Source: Streptomyces sp. NBC_01408 (GTDB lineage: Bacteria; Actinomycetota; Actinomycetes; Streptomycetales; Streptomycetaceae). From it: 64,000 bases of DNA. The notes beneath the pieces were generated by a model, which saw only the letters and a program-made list of their open reading frames with translations, was not told the DNA's origin and did no database searches. A program made the position numbers and the translations under genes. The stretch covers positions 2,163,001-2,227,000 of the forward strand of contig NZ_JAPEPJ010000001.1 in NCBI RefSeq assembly GCF_026340255.1, given 5' to 3'. Shown here one piece after another: positions 16,235 through 23,697 of this stretch (position 1 is the stretch's first letter; every line of letters begins with the position of its first letter).

Positions 16235-16474
16235 ATGAACTCTGCCAAGAAGGCCGCCCTGGTCCTGGCCACCGCTGGTCTCGCTGCGGCCGGTGCCGCC
16301 GGCTCCGCCGTCGCCGACTCGTCGGCCGAGGGCGCGGCCGTGGGTTCCCCCGGTGTCCTCTCGGGCAACCTGCTCCAGGTTCCGGTCCACATCCCGGTGA
16401 ACGTCTGCGGTAACTCCGTCAGCATCATCGGCGCGCTGAACCCCGCGTTCGGCAACATCTGCGTCAACGACTGA
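16235..16474 (+). CDS. Short chaplin
   Basis: 79-aa chaplin: signal peptide (to AVA, about residue 28) followed by a single chaplin domain beginning GSPGVLSGNLLQVPVHIPVN. Its two conserved cysteines (VCGNS and NICVN) form an intramolecular disulfide in this family. Short chaplins self-assemble into amyloid-like film that lets hyphae break the water surface and coats aerial structures. The ATG at 16235 follows AGAAGGTG. It ends just before a hairpin terminator at 16489. Which S. coelicolor chaplin (D to H) it corresponds to cannot be said. Confidence 0.93.
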   Translation: MNSAKKAALVLATAGLAAAGAAGSAVADSSAEGAAVGSPGVLSGNLLQVPVHIPVNVCGNSVSIIGALNPAFGNICVND

Positions 16475-16488
16475 CGTCAGCGCACAAC

Positions 16489-16530
16489 CGACTGTGGGCG
16501 CCCCGGCCTCGCCGGTGGCGCCCACAGTCG
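16489..16530. terminator. Bidirectional terminator between chaplin and convergent gene
   Basis: A 14-bp perfect stem (16489-16502 with 16517-16530; CGACTGTGGGCGCC) encloses a loop with its own small CCGG stem. It lies between two convergent genes. Confidence 0.75.
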
Positions 16531-16542
16531 TGTCCGGACCGC

Positions 16543-16893
16543 TCAGTGCGGGCCGCCGCCGTTGAGCTTCACCCCGCCGAGGAGCTCCGGGGACGCCTGG
16601 GTGGCTACGTTTCCGAGGCCGAGCACCTCGCCCGGCAGGTTGTTGCGTACCTGGTTCACCCTCTGGACGGTGCCCAGCACCTTGTCGACACCGGCGCCCT
16701 GCTCGGCCAGCGCGGCGCCGATGATCTGGGGGGATCCCTCGGAGACGGGGTTCACCGCTTCCGTCACCGCCGTCACCCCGCTGGTCAGGCTCATCGGCAC
16801 GGCGGCCGGTGCGTCGGCCGCGAAGGCGGGGGCGCCGGCGCCGAGGGCGGCGACGGAGCCGGCCAGGACAGCGGCGACCTTCGAAAGCTTCAT
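16543..16893 (-). CDS. Small secreted protein of unknown function in the chaplin island
   Basis: 116-aa protein with a signal peptide (MKLSKVAAVLAGSVAALGAG to AFA). The mature part (about 88 aa) contains no cysteine and is rich in Val, Asn and Gly: GVTAVTEAVNPVSEGSPQI, VLGTVQRVNQVRNNLPGE, GLGNVATQASPELLGG. The start ATG at 16893 is preferred over 16908 because GAGGA lies 9 nt upstream of it. No family recognised. Its place between a short and a long chaplin and its similar size suggest an aerial-mycelium surface protein. Confidence 0.8.
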   Translation of the reverse strand: MKLSKVAAVLAGSVAALGAGAPAFAADAPAAVPMSLTSGVTAVTEAVNPVSEGSPQIIGAALAEQGAGVDKVLGTVQRVNQVRNNLPGEVLGLGNVATQASPELLGGVKLNGGGPH

Positions 16894-17023
16894 TGTCGAA
16901 ATCCTCATTCTTTTCGTGGGCAGAGGTCAGCGGCGACCGTCGCGCCGCTTTCGCCTTGGGTAACGATTACCGGCCGCTCCGGAAACGCCGTGACGCACAC
17001 GGTTACGAGCGGGGTCATGACAG

Positions 17024-17057
17024 CGGCCGGAGAATCCGACAAAGGATTCTCCGGCCG
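17024..17057 (-). terminator. Terminator downstream of the long chaplin
   Basis: A perfect 14-bp stem CGGCCGGAGAATCC (17024-17037 with 17044-17057) with a 6-nt loop lies 30 nt after the stop of the long chaplin gene. Confidence 0.75.
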
Positions 17058-17086
17058 ATATTTCTTCTGATGAGCCGTATTGCCGG

Positions 17087-18292
17087 TCAGGCGATCCGAG
17101 ACCGCCGGTACAGAATGGCGCCGCCCAGGATCAGGGCCGTGGCGAGGGCCGCCGCGGCCGCGGGCTGACCCGCACCGGTCTCGGCGAGCACCGGTGCACT
17201 CACGTGCGCGGGAGCCGGCGCGTGGGTGGGGGCGGGACCGGGCGCGGGTGCGGGCTCCGGTGCCGGTGCCGGGGGCAGGTGCACGGTGGTGTCACCGCCG
17301 GGGGCGGCCGGCGGCTGGTCCGCCGGAGTTACGGCTTCCGGCGCGGGCAGGGGCGCCGGGGCCGGCTGCTCCACGGGCTGGCTCCCGTGCGGCGGCCGCG
17401 GGGCAGGAGCCTCCTCCACCGGGGCCGGAGCCGGGAGCGGGGCGGGAGCCTCCTCCACCGGGGCCGGGAGCGGGGCGGGGGCCTCGTCGACCGGGGCGGG
17501 GAGCGGCGCGGGGGCTTCCGCGGCCGGCGGCTCGGGTGCCGGGAGCGGCTCGGGCGCGGGTTCCGGGGCGGGCTCCGGGGCCTCCTGGACCGGCTCCGGC
17601 GGGGGTGCCGGCGCCGGCAGCGGTTCGGGCTCCGGGGCAGGAGCCGGCAGGGGTGCCGGAGCCTCGTGGACCGGTTCGGGCGCGGGCGCGGGTTCCGGGG
17701 CGGGAGCCGGCTCGGGACGCGGCGGTGCCGGGGGAGCGTGGTGCGCCGGGGGCGGGGCGGACTCGGGGTGGTCGTCGCACTCCTCCTCGCCCTCCTTCTC
17801 ACCGGAGTTGCCGTAGCCGCCCTCGTGGCGCGGCTCCTCGTGACGCGGGGCAGCGTGGCGCGGGGCCGCATGGCGCGGCCCCTGCCGCGGGGCCTCGTAC
17901 CGGGGCTCCGCGTGGCGCTGCTGAGGCACCGCGCGCGGTGCCTCGCGCTCGTCGAGGTAGCGCTCCAGCGCCTCCGCGTGCTCGGGGCTGAGGTAGCGCT
18001 CGTACTCGTGGTGGGAGTGCTCGGCGTCGGAGCCGGTCGTGGTGGCGCAGGTGTTCCCCATCGCGGGGTTCAGCGCCGCACCTCCGTCCACGCTGTTGCC
18101 GCACACGTTGGGGGCGAAGGTGATCGGTACCGAGACGCTGTTGCCGGACAGCACGCCCGGTGAATGCGCGGCCTCGGCGCTCGCTCCGGTGTGTGCGTAG
18201 GCAGCGCCGGTCGCGATCGAAAGCAGACTCGACGCGGCCGCCGCCGTGAGCATCCCCTTGCCCAGTACCTGTCGGCTCAGTACCTGTCGCAT
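17087..18292 (-). CDS. Long chaplin-like wall protein with one chaplin domain, Pro-rich stalk and LAETG sorting signal
   Basis: 401-aa protein. It has a signal peptide (to about residue 33, AYA) and one chaplin domain (about residues 43-85, HSPGVLSGNSVSVPITF, with VCGNS and NTCAT cysteines). A His/Glu/Arg-rich stretch (EYERYLSPEHAEALERYLDE, then HAAPRH repeats) and about 180 residues of Pro/Ala/Glu repeats (PAPLPAPVDEA, PAPEPAPAPEP) follow. The C-terminus has LAETG (369-373), a hydrophobic helix and RRSRIA, the layout of a class E sortase substrate. Known long chaplins (ChpA-C) carry two chaplin domains and are shorter, so this single-domain, stalk-extended form is unusual. ATG 18292 has AAGGA just upstream. 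Confidence 0.88.
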   Translation of the reverse strand: MRQVLSRQVLGKGMLTAAAASSLLSIATGAAYAHTGASAEAAHSPGVLSGNSVSVPITFAPNVCGNSVDGGAALNPAMGNTCATTTGSDAEHSHHEYERYLSPEHAEALERYLDEREAPRAVPQQRHAEPRYEAPRQGPRHAAPRHAAPRHEEPRHEGGYGNSGEKEGEEECDDHPESAPPPAHHAPPAPPRPEPAPAPEPAPAPEPVHEAPAPLPAPAPEPEPLPAPAPPPEPVQEAPEPAPEPAPEPLPAPEPPAAEAPAPLPAPVDEAPAPLPAPVEEAPAPLPAPAPVEEAPAPRPPHGSQPVEQPAPAPLPAPEAVTPADQPPAAPGGDTTVHLPPAPAPEPAPAPGPAPTHAPAPAHVSAPVLAETGAGQPAAAAALATALILGGAILYRRSRIA

Positions 18293-18337
18293 GGGTCCTT
18301 CCCTGTCTACCGGCGCTGGCGCCGGTGCTGAATCGGA

Positions 18338-18377
18338 GGTGGCCCCGGAGTGCACCGCCGTGCACTCCGAGGCCACC
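18338..18377 (-). terminator. Hairpin between chaplin gene and long chaplin gene
   Basis: 18-bp arms (18338-18355 with 18360-18377) with one mismatch and a 4-nt loop lie downstream of the chaplin gene at 18414-18647 and just before the long chaplin start. It probably ends the chaplin transcript. Confidence 0.7.
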
Positions 18378-18413
18378 CCGAGGAGGCTTGCCCTTGCGGG
18401 CTCAAGCGCTTCG

Positions 18414-18647
18414 TCAGGCGTTGACGCAGGTGTTGCCGAACGCGGGGTTCAGCAGCGCGATCACGTTGACGGTGTTGCCGCAGACGTTGACCGGGATGTT
18501 CACCGGAACCTGGAGCAGGTTGCCGGACAGGACGCCGGGGGAGTGGGCGGCCTTGCCCACGGCGTCGGCGTCGGCCATGGCGGGGGAGGCGGCACCGGCG
18601 GCCATCAGAGCGCCGGCGGCCAGCACCACTGCCTTCTTGTACTTCAT
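18414..18647 (-). CDS. Short chaplin
   Basis: 77-aa chaplin with signal peptide (MKYKKAVVLAAGALMAAG to AMA) and one chaplin domain starting HSPGVLSGNLLQVPVNIPVN. It has the paired cysteines (VCGNT, NTCVN) and ends in NPAFGNTCVNA. Only one residue follows the last cysteine motif, as in other short chaplins. The start is at ATG 18647; upstream in-frame codons come from the AT-rich leader and lack a ribosome site. Function as for other chaplins: surface-active amyloid coat. Confidence 0.93.
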   Translation of the reverse strand: MKYKKAVVLAAGALMAAGAASPAMADADAVGKAAHSPGVLSGNLLQVPVNIPVNVCGNTVNVIALLNPAFGNTCVNA

Positions 18648-18841
18648 TTGATTTCGATCCTTCCCGCAGAGGCGTATCCACTGCAGAAATAACAACGAGC
18701 GGCCCCGGGAAAAGAAACCGCACGATTTAGGCAACCGATCGGCAATTCACCCCGATGCTCGGCCATAATTCGGGATTCCGGTGGATTTGCCGCGCTATTC
18801 GCAGAACGGCACCCGCGCACCGGTGGGATTCCCCGGACGCG

Positions 18842-18878
18842 GCGAGGCCGCCGCGACCCGAAGGTGCGGCGGCCTCGC
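18842..18878 (-). terminator. Terminator downstream of second rodlin
   Basis: 13-bp perfect stem GCGAGGCCGCCGC (18842-18854 with 18866-18878), 11-nt loop, 16 nt after the rodlin stop. Confidence 0.7.
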
Positions 18879-18893
18879 TGGCGCGGGGCGCGA

Positions 18894-19304
18894 TCAGCTG
18901 CCGGCGGAGGCGTTGCCGGAGAGGATCGGGATGTTGCTGAGGATGTGGGAGAGAGCCTCGTCGCCCTTGGCCTGGGTCGAGTTCTCGGTGCACTGCTGGT
19001 TCTGCGGGCTGGACAGGACCGGGATGTCCTGGACGCCGACGTTGACGAGCGCGAGGACCGACTGGACGTTGGCCTTCGCCGGCAGGGCGATGCAGGGCTT
19101 GTTGAAGGAGCCCTGGATCAGAGCCATCTGCGGGCTCATGTTGCCGTACGTCGACTGGTTGCCGTAGATCTGCGAGGCGCCGTTGCCGTTGACGGTGTTG
19201 ATCCCGTTGTCGTTCCCGATGGCCATCGCCTGCGGCGCCATGGCGGCACCCATGCCCACTACCGAGGCCGCAACCGCTGCCGAAGCCATCATCTTCTTGA
19301 TCAT
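18894..19304 (-). CDS. Rodlin, second copy
   Basis: 136-aa rodlin, the same length as the copy at 14974. It has a signal peptide (MIKKMMASAAVAASVVG to AMA), the signature IGNDNGINTVNGNGASQIYG, KPCIALPAK, NPQ/SPQNQQCTENSTQAKGDE and a C-terminal LSGNASAGS. Differences from the first copy are spread evenly (for example TYGNMSPQMALIQGSF against THGDLSPQLGLVQGTL), so this is an old duplication rather than a recent one. It is followed by a terminator hairpin and preceded by another chaplin gene reading the same way. Confidence 0.93.
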   Translation of the reverse strand: MIKKMMASAAVAASVVGMGAAMAPQAMAIGNDNGINTVNGNGASQIYGNQSTYGNMSPQMALIQGSFNKPCIALPAKANVQSVLALVNVGVQDIPVLSSPQNQQCTENSTQAKGDEALSHILSNIPILSGNASAGS

Positions 19305-19422
19305 TGTCGTCCCTTTTTTGACAGGATGCCCGGTACCGGAGCACCTGGGTCAACGGCCTCGCCCCGGTTGCGGTTGCGTGACTTCACTCGGATGCCGCCG
19401 TTTCGGACAGCGAGGTTGACGC

Positions 19423-19671
19423 TCAGGCGTTCACGCAGGTGTTGCCGAACGTGGGGTTCAGCAGCGCGATCACGTTGACGGTGTTGCCGCAGACGTTGAC
19501 CGGGACGTGTACCGGGACCTGGAGCAGGTTGCCGCTCAGCACGCCGGGGGAGCCGGCCGCGATGCCCTCGGCGGAGGCGCCGCCGTGCGCGGACGCGAGG
19601 CTCGCGGCGCCCATCAGGGCGGCGGTGCTCGCGACGGCGAGGGTGGTGCCGCGCATCAGCTGCTTCTTCAT
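19423..19671 (-). CDS. Short chaplin
   Basis: 82-aa chaplin: signal peptide (MKKQLMRGTTLAVASTAAL to ASA) and a chaplin domain starting GSPGVLSGNLLQVPVHVPVN, with the VCGNT and NTCVN cysteines. The C-terminal 25 residues are nearly identical to the chaplin at 18414 (NVIALLNPTFGNTCVNA), and the DNA is also close, which indicates tandem duplication. A longer in-frame extension upstream of 19671 is the shadow of genes on the other strand. It is divergent from the secreted-protein gene at 19846. Confidence 0.92.
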   Translation of the reverse strand: MKKQLMRGTTLAVASTAALMGAASLASAHGGASAEGIAAGSPGVLSGNLLQVPVHVPVNVCGNTVNVIALLNPTFGNTCVNA

Positions 19672-19845
19672 CTCCGCTTTTCCTTTCGGTTCGAACGATG
19701 GTGCACGGCATAACGACCCGCCCGCGGCGAGGGTGCGTGCGATCGCCCAAAAGGCCGTACGAGCGAGTCCGACGTGATTTCCAGCCCGATTTCTGACAAA
19801 GTGCACTCCTGTTTTGTCCCCTTGATCGAATATGGAGACAGGGTC

Positions 19846-20946
19846 ATGGGTTCCTCCCGCAGAATCCTCGGCACGCTCGGTCTGCTGTCCTGCCTCACCC
19901 TTTCCGTGAACGTCCCGGTGGCGGGGGCCGCGGCTCCCGCGCCCAAGGAATTGCCCCGGGTTCCGTTCACCCAGCGTTACCAGGCCGTCCAGCCCGGCGG
20001 GCTGGTCCGGGCCTCCAACTCGGGCATCAGCTGCCGCAGGGAGGAGTCGCCGCAGGCCGAGCCGTGCGCCGAGGTCAAGCGGGGCGCGGCCGGGGTCAAC
20101 GGCGACTTCGAGATGTTCTACAGCGAGGTCGACAAGGACCCGGACACCTACAACTCGACCCGGGCCGAGCTGAAGGTCCCCAAGGGCGCGAAGGTCTCGT
20201 ACGCCCGGCTCTACTGGGGCGGGAACCTGCGGGTGGGCGAGCAGAAACCACCCGAGGACAACGGGCGGGTGCTCGTCGCCGAACCGGGCGGCGCGTACAA
20301 GGAAGTGCTGGCCGACACGGTGATCGGGCACCACGCGGACGCGGGCAGCGATGCCTATCAGGCCTCCGCCGACGTGACCCCGCTGGTCCGCAAGGGCGGC
20401 GCCGGCATGTGGACGGTCGCCCAGCTCAACATCGCCATGGGGCACTCCGAGGTGGGTGCCTGGGGCGGCTGGACGCTGGTCGTCGCCTACGAGCACCCGC
20501 AGGAGCCGGTGCGCCGGATCTCGCTGTGGGACGGGTTCGAGGACCTGGCCGCCGGTGGTGGCGAGGCGGCCGGGGAGACGGTCGGGATCGACGGCCTGGA
20601 CGCGCCGGCCGGGTCCGCGGGGCGGGCCGGGGTGGTCGCGTACGACGGGGACCGGGGCAGCCTCGGGGACTCGCTCACGGTGACGGCGGACAGCGGGCGC
20701 CGGGTGAGCCTCAGCGATGAAGAAAATCCTTTTAATGATGTTATGAATTCCACGATCACGGAATTCGGGAATCACTCGTTCGTGCGACAGCCCGAACATA
20801 TGAATAATCTCGGATATGACGCGGACGTGTTCGATCTGAGTCCCGCCCTGTCCGGTGGTGCCCGCAGCCTGAGTTTCAGGTTCACGGGCGAAAGTCAGGG
20901 TCATTTCCTCGGCGTGCTCTTCGTTCAGACAGACGCGCGCCGCTGA
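19846..20946 (+). CDS. Secreted beta-rich protein of unknown function
   Basis: 366-aa exported protein with signal peptide (MGSSRRILGTLGLLSCLTLS to AGA). It has a large beta-sandwich-like body with VSYARLYWGGNLRVG, YQASADVTPLVRKGG, GAWGGWTLVVAYEHP and ISLWDGFEDL. I remember this pattern from secreted actinobacterial proteins, where it is often followed by DUF11-type repeats or a sortase signal; neither is present here. It starts at ATG 19846 (GGAGACAGG upstream). From about 20716 the DNA becomes AT-rich (codons such as GAA AAT CCT TTT AAT GAT) before returning to normal, which suggests a recombined segment. It stands between the chaplin island and the exopolysaccharide operon. Confidence 0.82.
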   Translation: MGSSRRILGTLGLLSCLTLSVNVPVAGAAAPAPKELPRVPFTQRYQAVQPGGLVRASNSGISCRREESPQAEPCAEVKRGAAGVNGDFEMFYSEVDKDPDTYNSTRAELKVPKGAKVSYARLYWGGNLRVGEQKPPEDNGRVLVAEPGGAYKEVLADTVIGHHADAGSDAYQASADVTPLVRKGGAGMWTVAQLNIAMGHSEVGAWGGWTLVVAYEHPQEPVRRISLWDGFEDLAAGGGEAAGETVGIDGLDAPAGSAGRAGVVAYDGDRGSLGDSLTVTADSGRRVSLSDEENPFNDVMNSTITEFGNHSFVRQPEHMNNLGYDADVFDLSPALSGGARSLSFRFTGESQGHFLGVLFVQTDARR

Positions 20947-20965
20947 ACGTAGGAGACCACTCCGC

Positions 20966-22153
20966 GTGCCGACACAGCCTTTGACCGCACAGCCCACGAC
21001 CGTCCTCCATCTCGTCCAGCCCGTGGAAGGCGGTGTCGCCCGGGTCGTCGTCGACCTCGTCCGCGCCCAGTCCACCGCCGGCCTGCGCACCGTCGTCGGC
21101 TGCCCGCGCGGCGGCGTCCTCGCCGACGCGGCCCGGGACGCCGGGGCCGAAGTGCTCGCCTGGCGGGCGGGCCGGTCCCCGGGGCCCGCCCTGCCCGCCG
21201 AGGTGATCGGTGCCCGGCGGCTGATCCGCCGGGTCCGGCCCGACCTGCTGCACGCCCACAGCGCCAAGGCGGGACTGGCCGGGCGGCTCGCCCTGCGCGG
21301 GGCCCTGCCCACCGTCTTCCAGCCCCACGCCTGGTCCTTCGACGCCGTCGGAGGGGCCACCGCCGCGCTCGCCCTGCGCTGGGAGCGGTACGGGGCCCGC
21401 TGGGCCGACCGGGTGCTCTGCGTCAGCGAGGCCGAACGCCGCGCGGGCGAGACCGAGGGGATCACCGCCCGCTGGTCGGTGATCCGCAACGGCGTCGACC
21501 TGGAGCACTTCTGCCCCGGCGCACCCGATCCCGCCCGGGACAAGGCCCTGGCGCGGGCCGAACTGCCCCTGCCGGACGGATTTCGCGGCGACGGACCGCT
21601 GACCGTCTGCGTGGGCCGGCTGTGCCAGCAGAAGGGGCAGGACATCCTGCTGCGGGCCTGGCCGGAGCTGGTGGGGACCGTTCCCGGAGCGCGCCTCGCC
21701 CTCGTCGGCGACGGACCCGACACCGAACGGCTGCGCCGCACGGCCCCGCCCGGGGTGCTGTTCGCCGGAGCCGCCTCCGACATCCGACCGTGGCTTCGGG
21801 CCGCCGATCTCGTTGTACTGCCGTCGCGGTGGGAAGGCATGGCGCTCGCCCCGCTCGAAGCCATGGCCTGCGGCCGGCCGGTCCTGGTCTCCGACGTCAG
21901 CGGTGCCCGGGAGAGCCTGCCGCCCGGCCAGGGACGGCTGTGCCTGGTACCGCCGGAGGACCCGACGGCTCTGGCCAAGGCCCTGGGACGGCTGCTGACC
22001 GAACCGCGGCTGCTCGCCGAACTCGGGGAGCAGGCCCGGCAGCACGCCCGGACGGACTTCGACGTGCGGCGGACCACGGACGCGGTCACCAGCCTCTACC
22101 ACGAACTGCTGGGCAGGCCCCGGCCCTTGAACCAGGAGCGCATCAGCCGATGA
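20966..22153 (+). CDS. Glycosyltransferase family 4, first gene of the exopolysaccharide operon
   Basis: 395-aa GT-B enzyme. The N-terminal acceptor domain has VLHLVQPVEGGVARVVVDLV and DLLHAHSAKAGLAGRLA. The C-terminal GT1-type nucleotide-sugar domain has VCVGRLCQQKGQDILLRAW and VVLPSRWEGMALAPLEAMAC, with the E-x7-E motif. It transfers a sugar from a nucleotide donor to a growing lipid-linked glycan on the cytoplasmic side. The GTG start at 20966 has AGGAGA ten nt upstream. Its stop overlaps the next start (ATGA at 22150-22153), which begins a run of coupled genes up to 31420. Confidence 0.9.
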   Translation: MPTQPLTAQPTTVLHLVQPVEGGVARVVVDLVRAQSTAGLRTVVGCPRGGVLADAARDAGAEVLAWRAGRSPGPALPAEVIGARRLIRRVRPDLLHAHSAKAGLAGRLALRGALPTVFQPHAWSFDAVGGATAALALRWERYGARWADRVLCVSEAERRAGETEGITARWSVIRNGVDLEHFCPGAPDPARDKALARAELPLPDGFRGDGPLTVCVGRLCQQKGQDILLRAWPELVGTVPGARLALVGDGPDTERLRRTAPPGVLFAGAASDIRPWLRAADLVVLPSRWEGMALAPLEAMACGRPVLVSDVSGARESLPPGQGRLCLVPPEDPTALAKALGRLLTEPRLLAELGEQARQHARTDFDVRRTTDAVTSLYHELLGRPRPLNQERISR

Positions 22154-23697
22154 CGATGGACAGCGCACCCGCCCGGCACACCGGGCAGGGCGGTACGGGG
22201 CCCGCCGGCGGCAGCGCTTTCGCGCCCGCGCCCCACCCTGCGGCCCGCCGGTCCGCGGCATCCATCCACCCCCCGCGCAGCCCCAGGGCCGACCAGGCCC
22301 GGACCGCCGTACGGGCGGGGCGGGGCCGCCACCACGGGGTCACGGCGGGGGTGCTCCCGCTGCTGACCGCCGACGCGCTGGCCGCCGTGCTCACCGCGAC
22401 GGCCCTGCCGGGACCCGTGCTGCCGGTCGCGGCCGCCCTGCCGGCCGCCGCGCTGTTCGCGGCGCTGAACGCGCAGGCCGGGCTGTACCGGCCGCGGCTG
22501 GCCCCCTCCGCACTGCTCGAACTGCCCGCACTGGCCGGGCGGTCCGCCGCCCTGTGGTGCGGGGCCGCGGCCGTGCTGGCCGCCGTCGACCCGGGCCGGG
22601 CCCTGGGCTGGAGCGTGCTGCTCACCGCGGTCTGCGCCCAGGTGGTCCTCGCGTGCGCGGGCCGCGGGGCCGTGAACCAGCTCCGCCGCCGCGCCGCCGT
22701 GCGCAGGCCCGCCTCCGCCCTCGTGGTCGGCCCCGGCGCCGGGGCCGCCGCGGTGGCCGCCGCCCTGCACGGCCGCCCCGAGTACGGGCTGCGCCCCGTA
22801 GGTCTGGCCGACACCCCCAGCGGCGGCGCCGAGACGCCGTCGGCCCGGCCCGGCGGCCTGCCGGTGCTGGCCACCCACGAGGACGTCCGGCGGGCGGTCA
22901 TCCAGAACTCCGTCCGGCACGCCGTGTTCACCCGCCCGGCCGAGGCCGACGAGCGCACCGCCTCTCTGGTCCGGCTCTTCCACGACCACGGCTGCCGGCT
23001 CTGGCTCGCCGACCCGGCCGGTACCGCCAAGGTCACCGGCATGCGGGTGCCCCAGCCCGCCGACCAGCTGTGGGGGTACGCCGTACAGCCGCTGCTGCCG
23101 CGTCCGGCGCGGCCGGTGGAGCGCTGGGCCAAGCGGGGCATCGACACCGTCCTCGCCGCGCTCGCGCTGGTCGCCGCCGCCCCCGTGATGGGCGCCTGCG
23201 CGCTGGCCGTCCGGCTGGGGGACGGGCCGGGGGTGATCTTCCGGCAGGAGCGGGTCGGCCTGTACGGGCGCCCCTTCACCCTGCTGAAGTTCCGCACCCT
23301 GCGCGCCGACGAGCACGAGGCCGCCACTCGCTGGACGGTGGCGGGCGACCGCCGGATGAGCCCGGTCGGCTCCTTCTTGCGCAAGTCCTCGCTGGACGAG
23401 CTGCCGCAGCTGTGGAACGTCGTACGGGGTGACATGAGCCTGGTCGGTCCGCGCCCCGAACGGCCCTTCTTCGTCGCCAAGTTCAGCAGCGTCCACCCCG
23501 GCTACGAGGCCCGCCACCGGATGCCCGTCGGCATCACCGGCCTGGCCCAGATCAACGGTCTGCGCGGGGACACCTCCATCGAGGACCGGGCCCGCTTCGA
23601 CAACCACTACATCGACACCTGGTCGCTGTGGCAGGACCTGTGGATCCTCGCCCGCACCGCGGCCTCCTTCTTCCGCTTCCGGCTGGGGGGCAGCTGA
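22150..23697 (+). CDS. Initiating undecaprenyl-phosphate sugar phosphotransferase
   Basis: 515-aa polyprenyl-phosphate hexose-1-phosphate transferase (WcaJ/CpsE/ExoY type). It attaches the first sugar phosphate to undecaprenyl phosphate. There are four or five N-terminal membrane helices and a CoA-binding-like middle domain (ASALVVGPGAGAAAVAAAL). The C-terminal catalytic domain has VIFRQERVGLYGRPFTLLKFRT, KSSLDELPQLWNVVRGDMS, VGPRPE and GITGLAQINGLRGDTS. It is preceded by a Pro/Ala-rich 60-residue tail. It is coupled to both neighbours: ATGA upstream and TGATG downstream at 23695-23699. Confidence 0.92.
   Translation: MTMDSAPARHTGQGGTGPAGGSAFAPAPHPAARRSAASIHPPRSPRADQARTAVRAGRGRHHGVTAGVLPLLTADALAAVLTATALPGPVLPVAAALPAAALFAALNAQAGLYRPRLAPSALLELPALAGRSAALWCGAAAVLAAVDPGRALGWSVLLTAVCAQVVLACAGRGAVNQLRRRAAVRRPASALVVGPGAGAAAVAAALHGRPEYGLRPVGLADTPSGGAETPSARPGGLPVLATHEDVRRAVIQNSVRHAVFTRPAEADERTASLVRLFHDHGCRLWLADPAGTAKVTGMRVPQPADQLWGYAVQPLLPRPARPVERWAKRGIDTVLAALALVAAAPVMGACALAVRLGDGPGVIFRQERVGLYGRPFTLLKFRTLRADEHEAATRWTVAGDRRMSPVGSFLRKSSLDELPQLWNVVRGDMSLVGPRPERPFFVAKFSSVHPGYEARHRMPVGITGLAQINGLRGDTSIEDRARFDNHYIDTWSLWQDLWILARTAASFFRFRLGGS

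Noticed and set aside
17204..18163. Gly/Arg-rich plus-strand ORFs opposite the long chaplin
   Set aside because: Antisense image of the Pro/Ala/Glu repeat; no signal, ribosome site or family pattern, while the minus strand has signal peptide, chaplin domain and LAETG.
19672..22089. 888-aa minus-strand frame joined to the chaplin at 19423
   Set aside because: The upstream part is antisense to the secreted protein and glycosyltransferase; the chaplin signal peptide begins at 19671.
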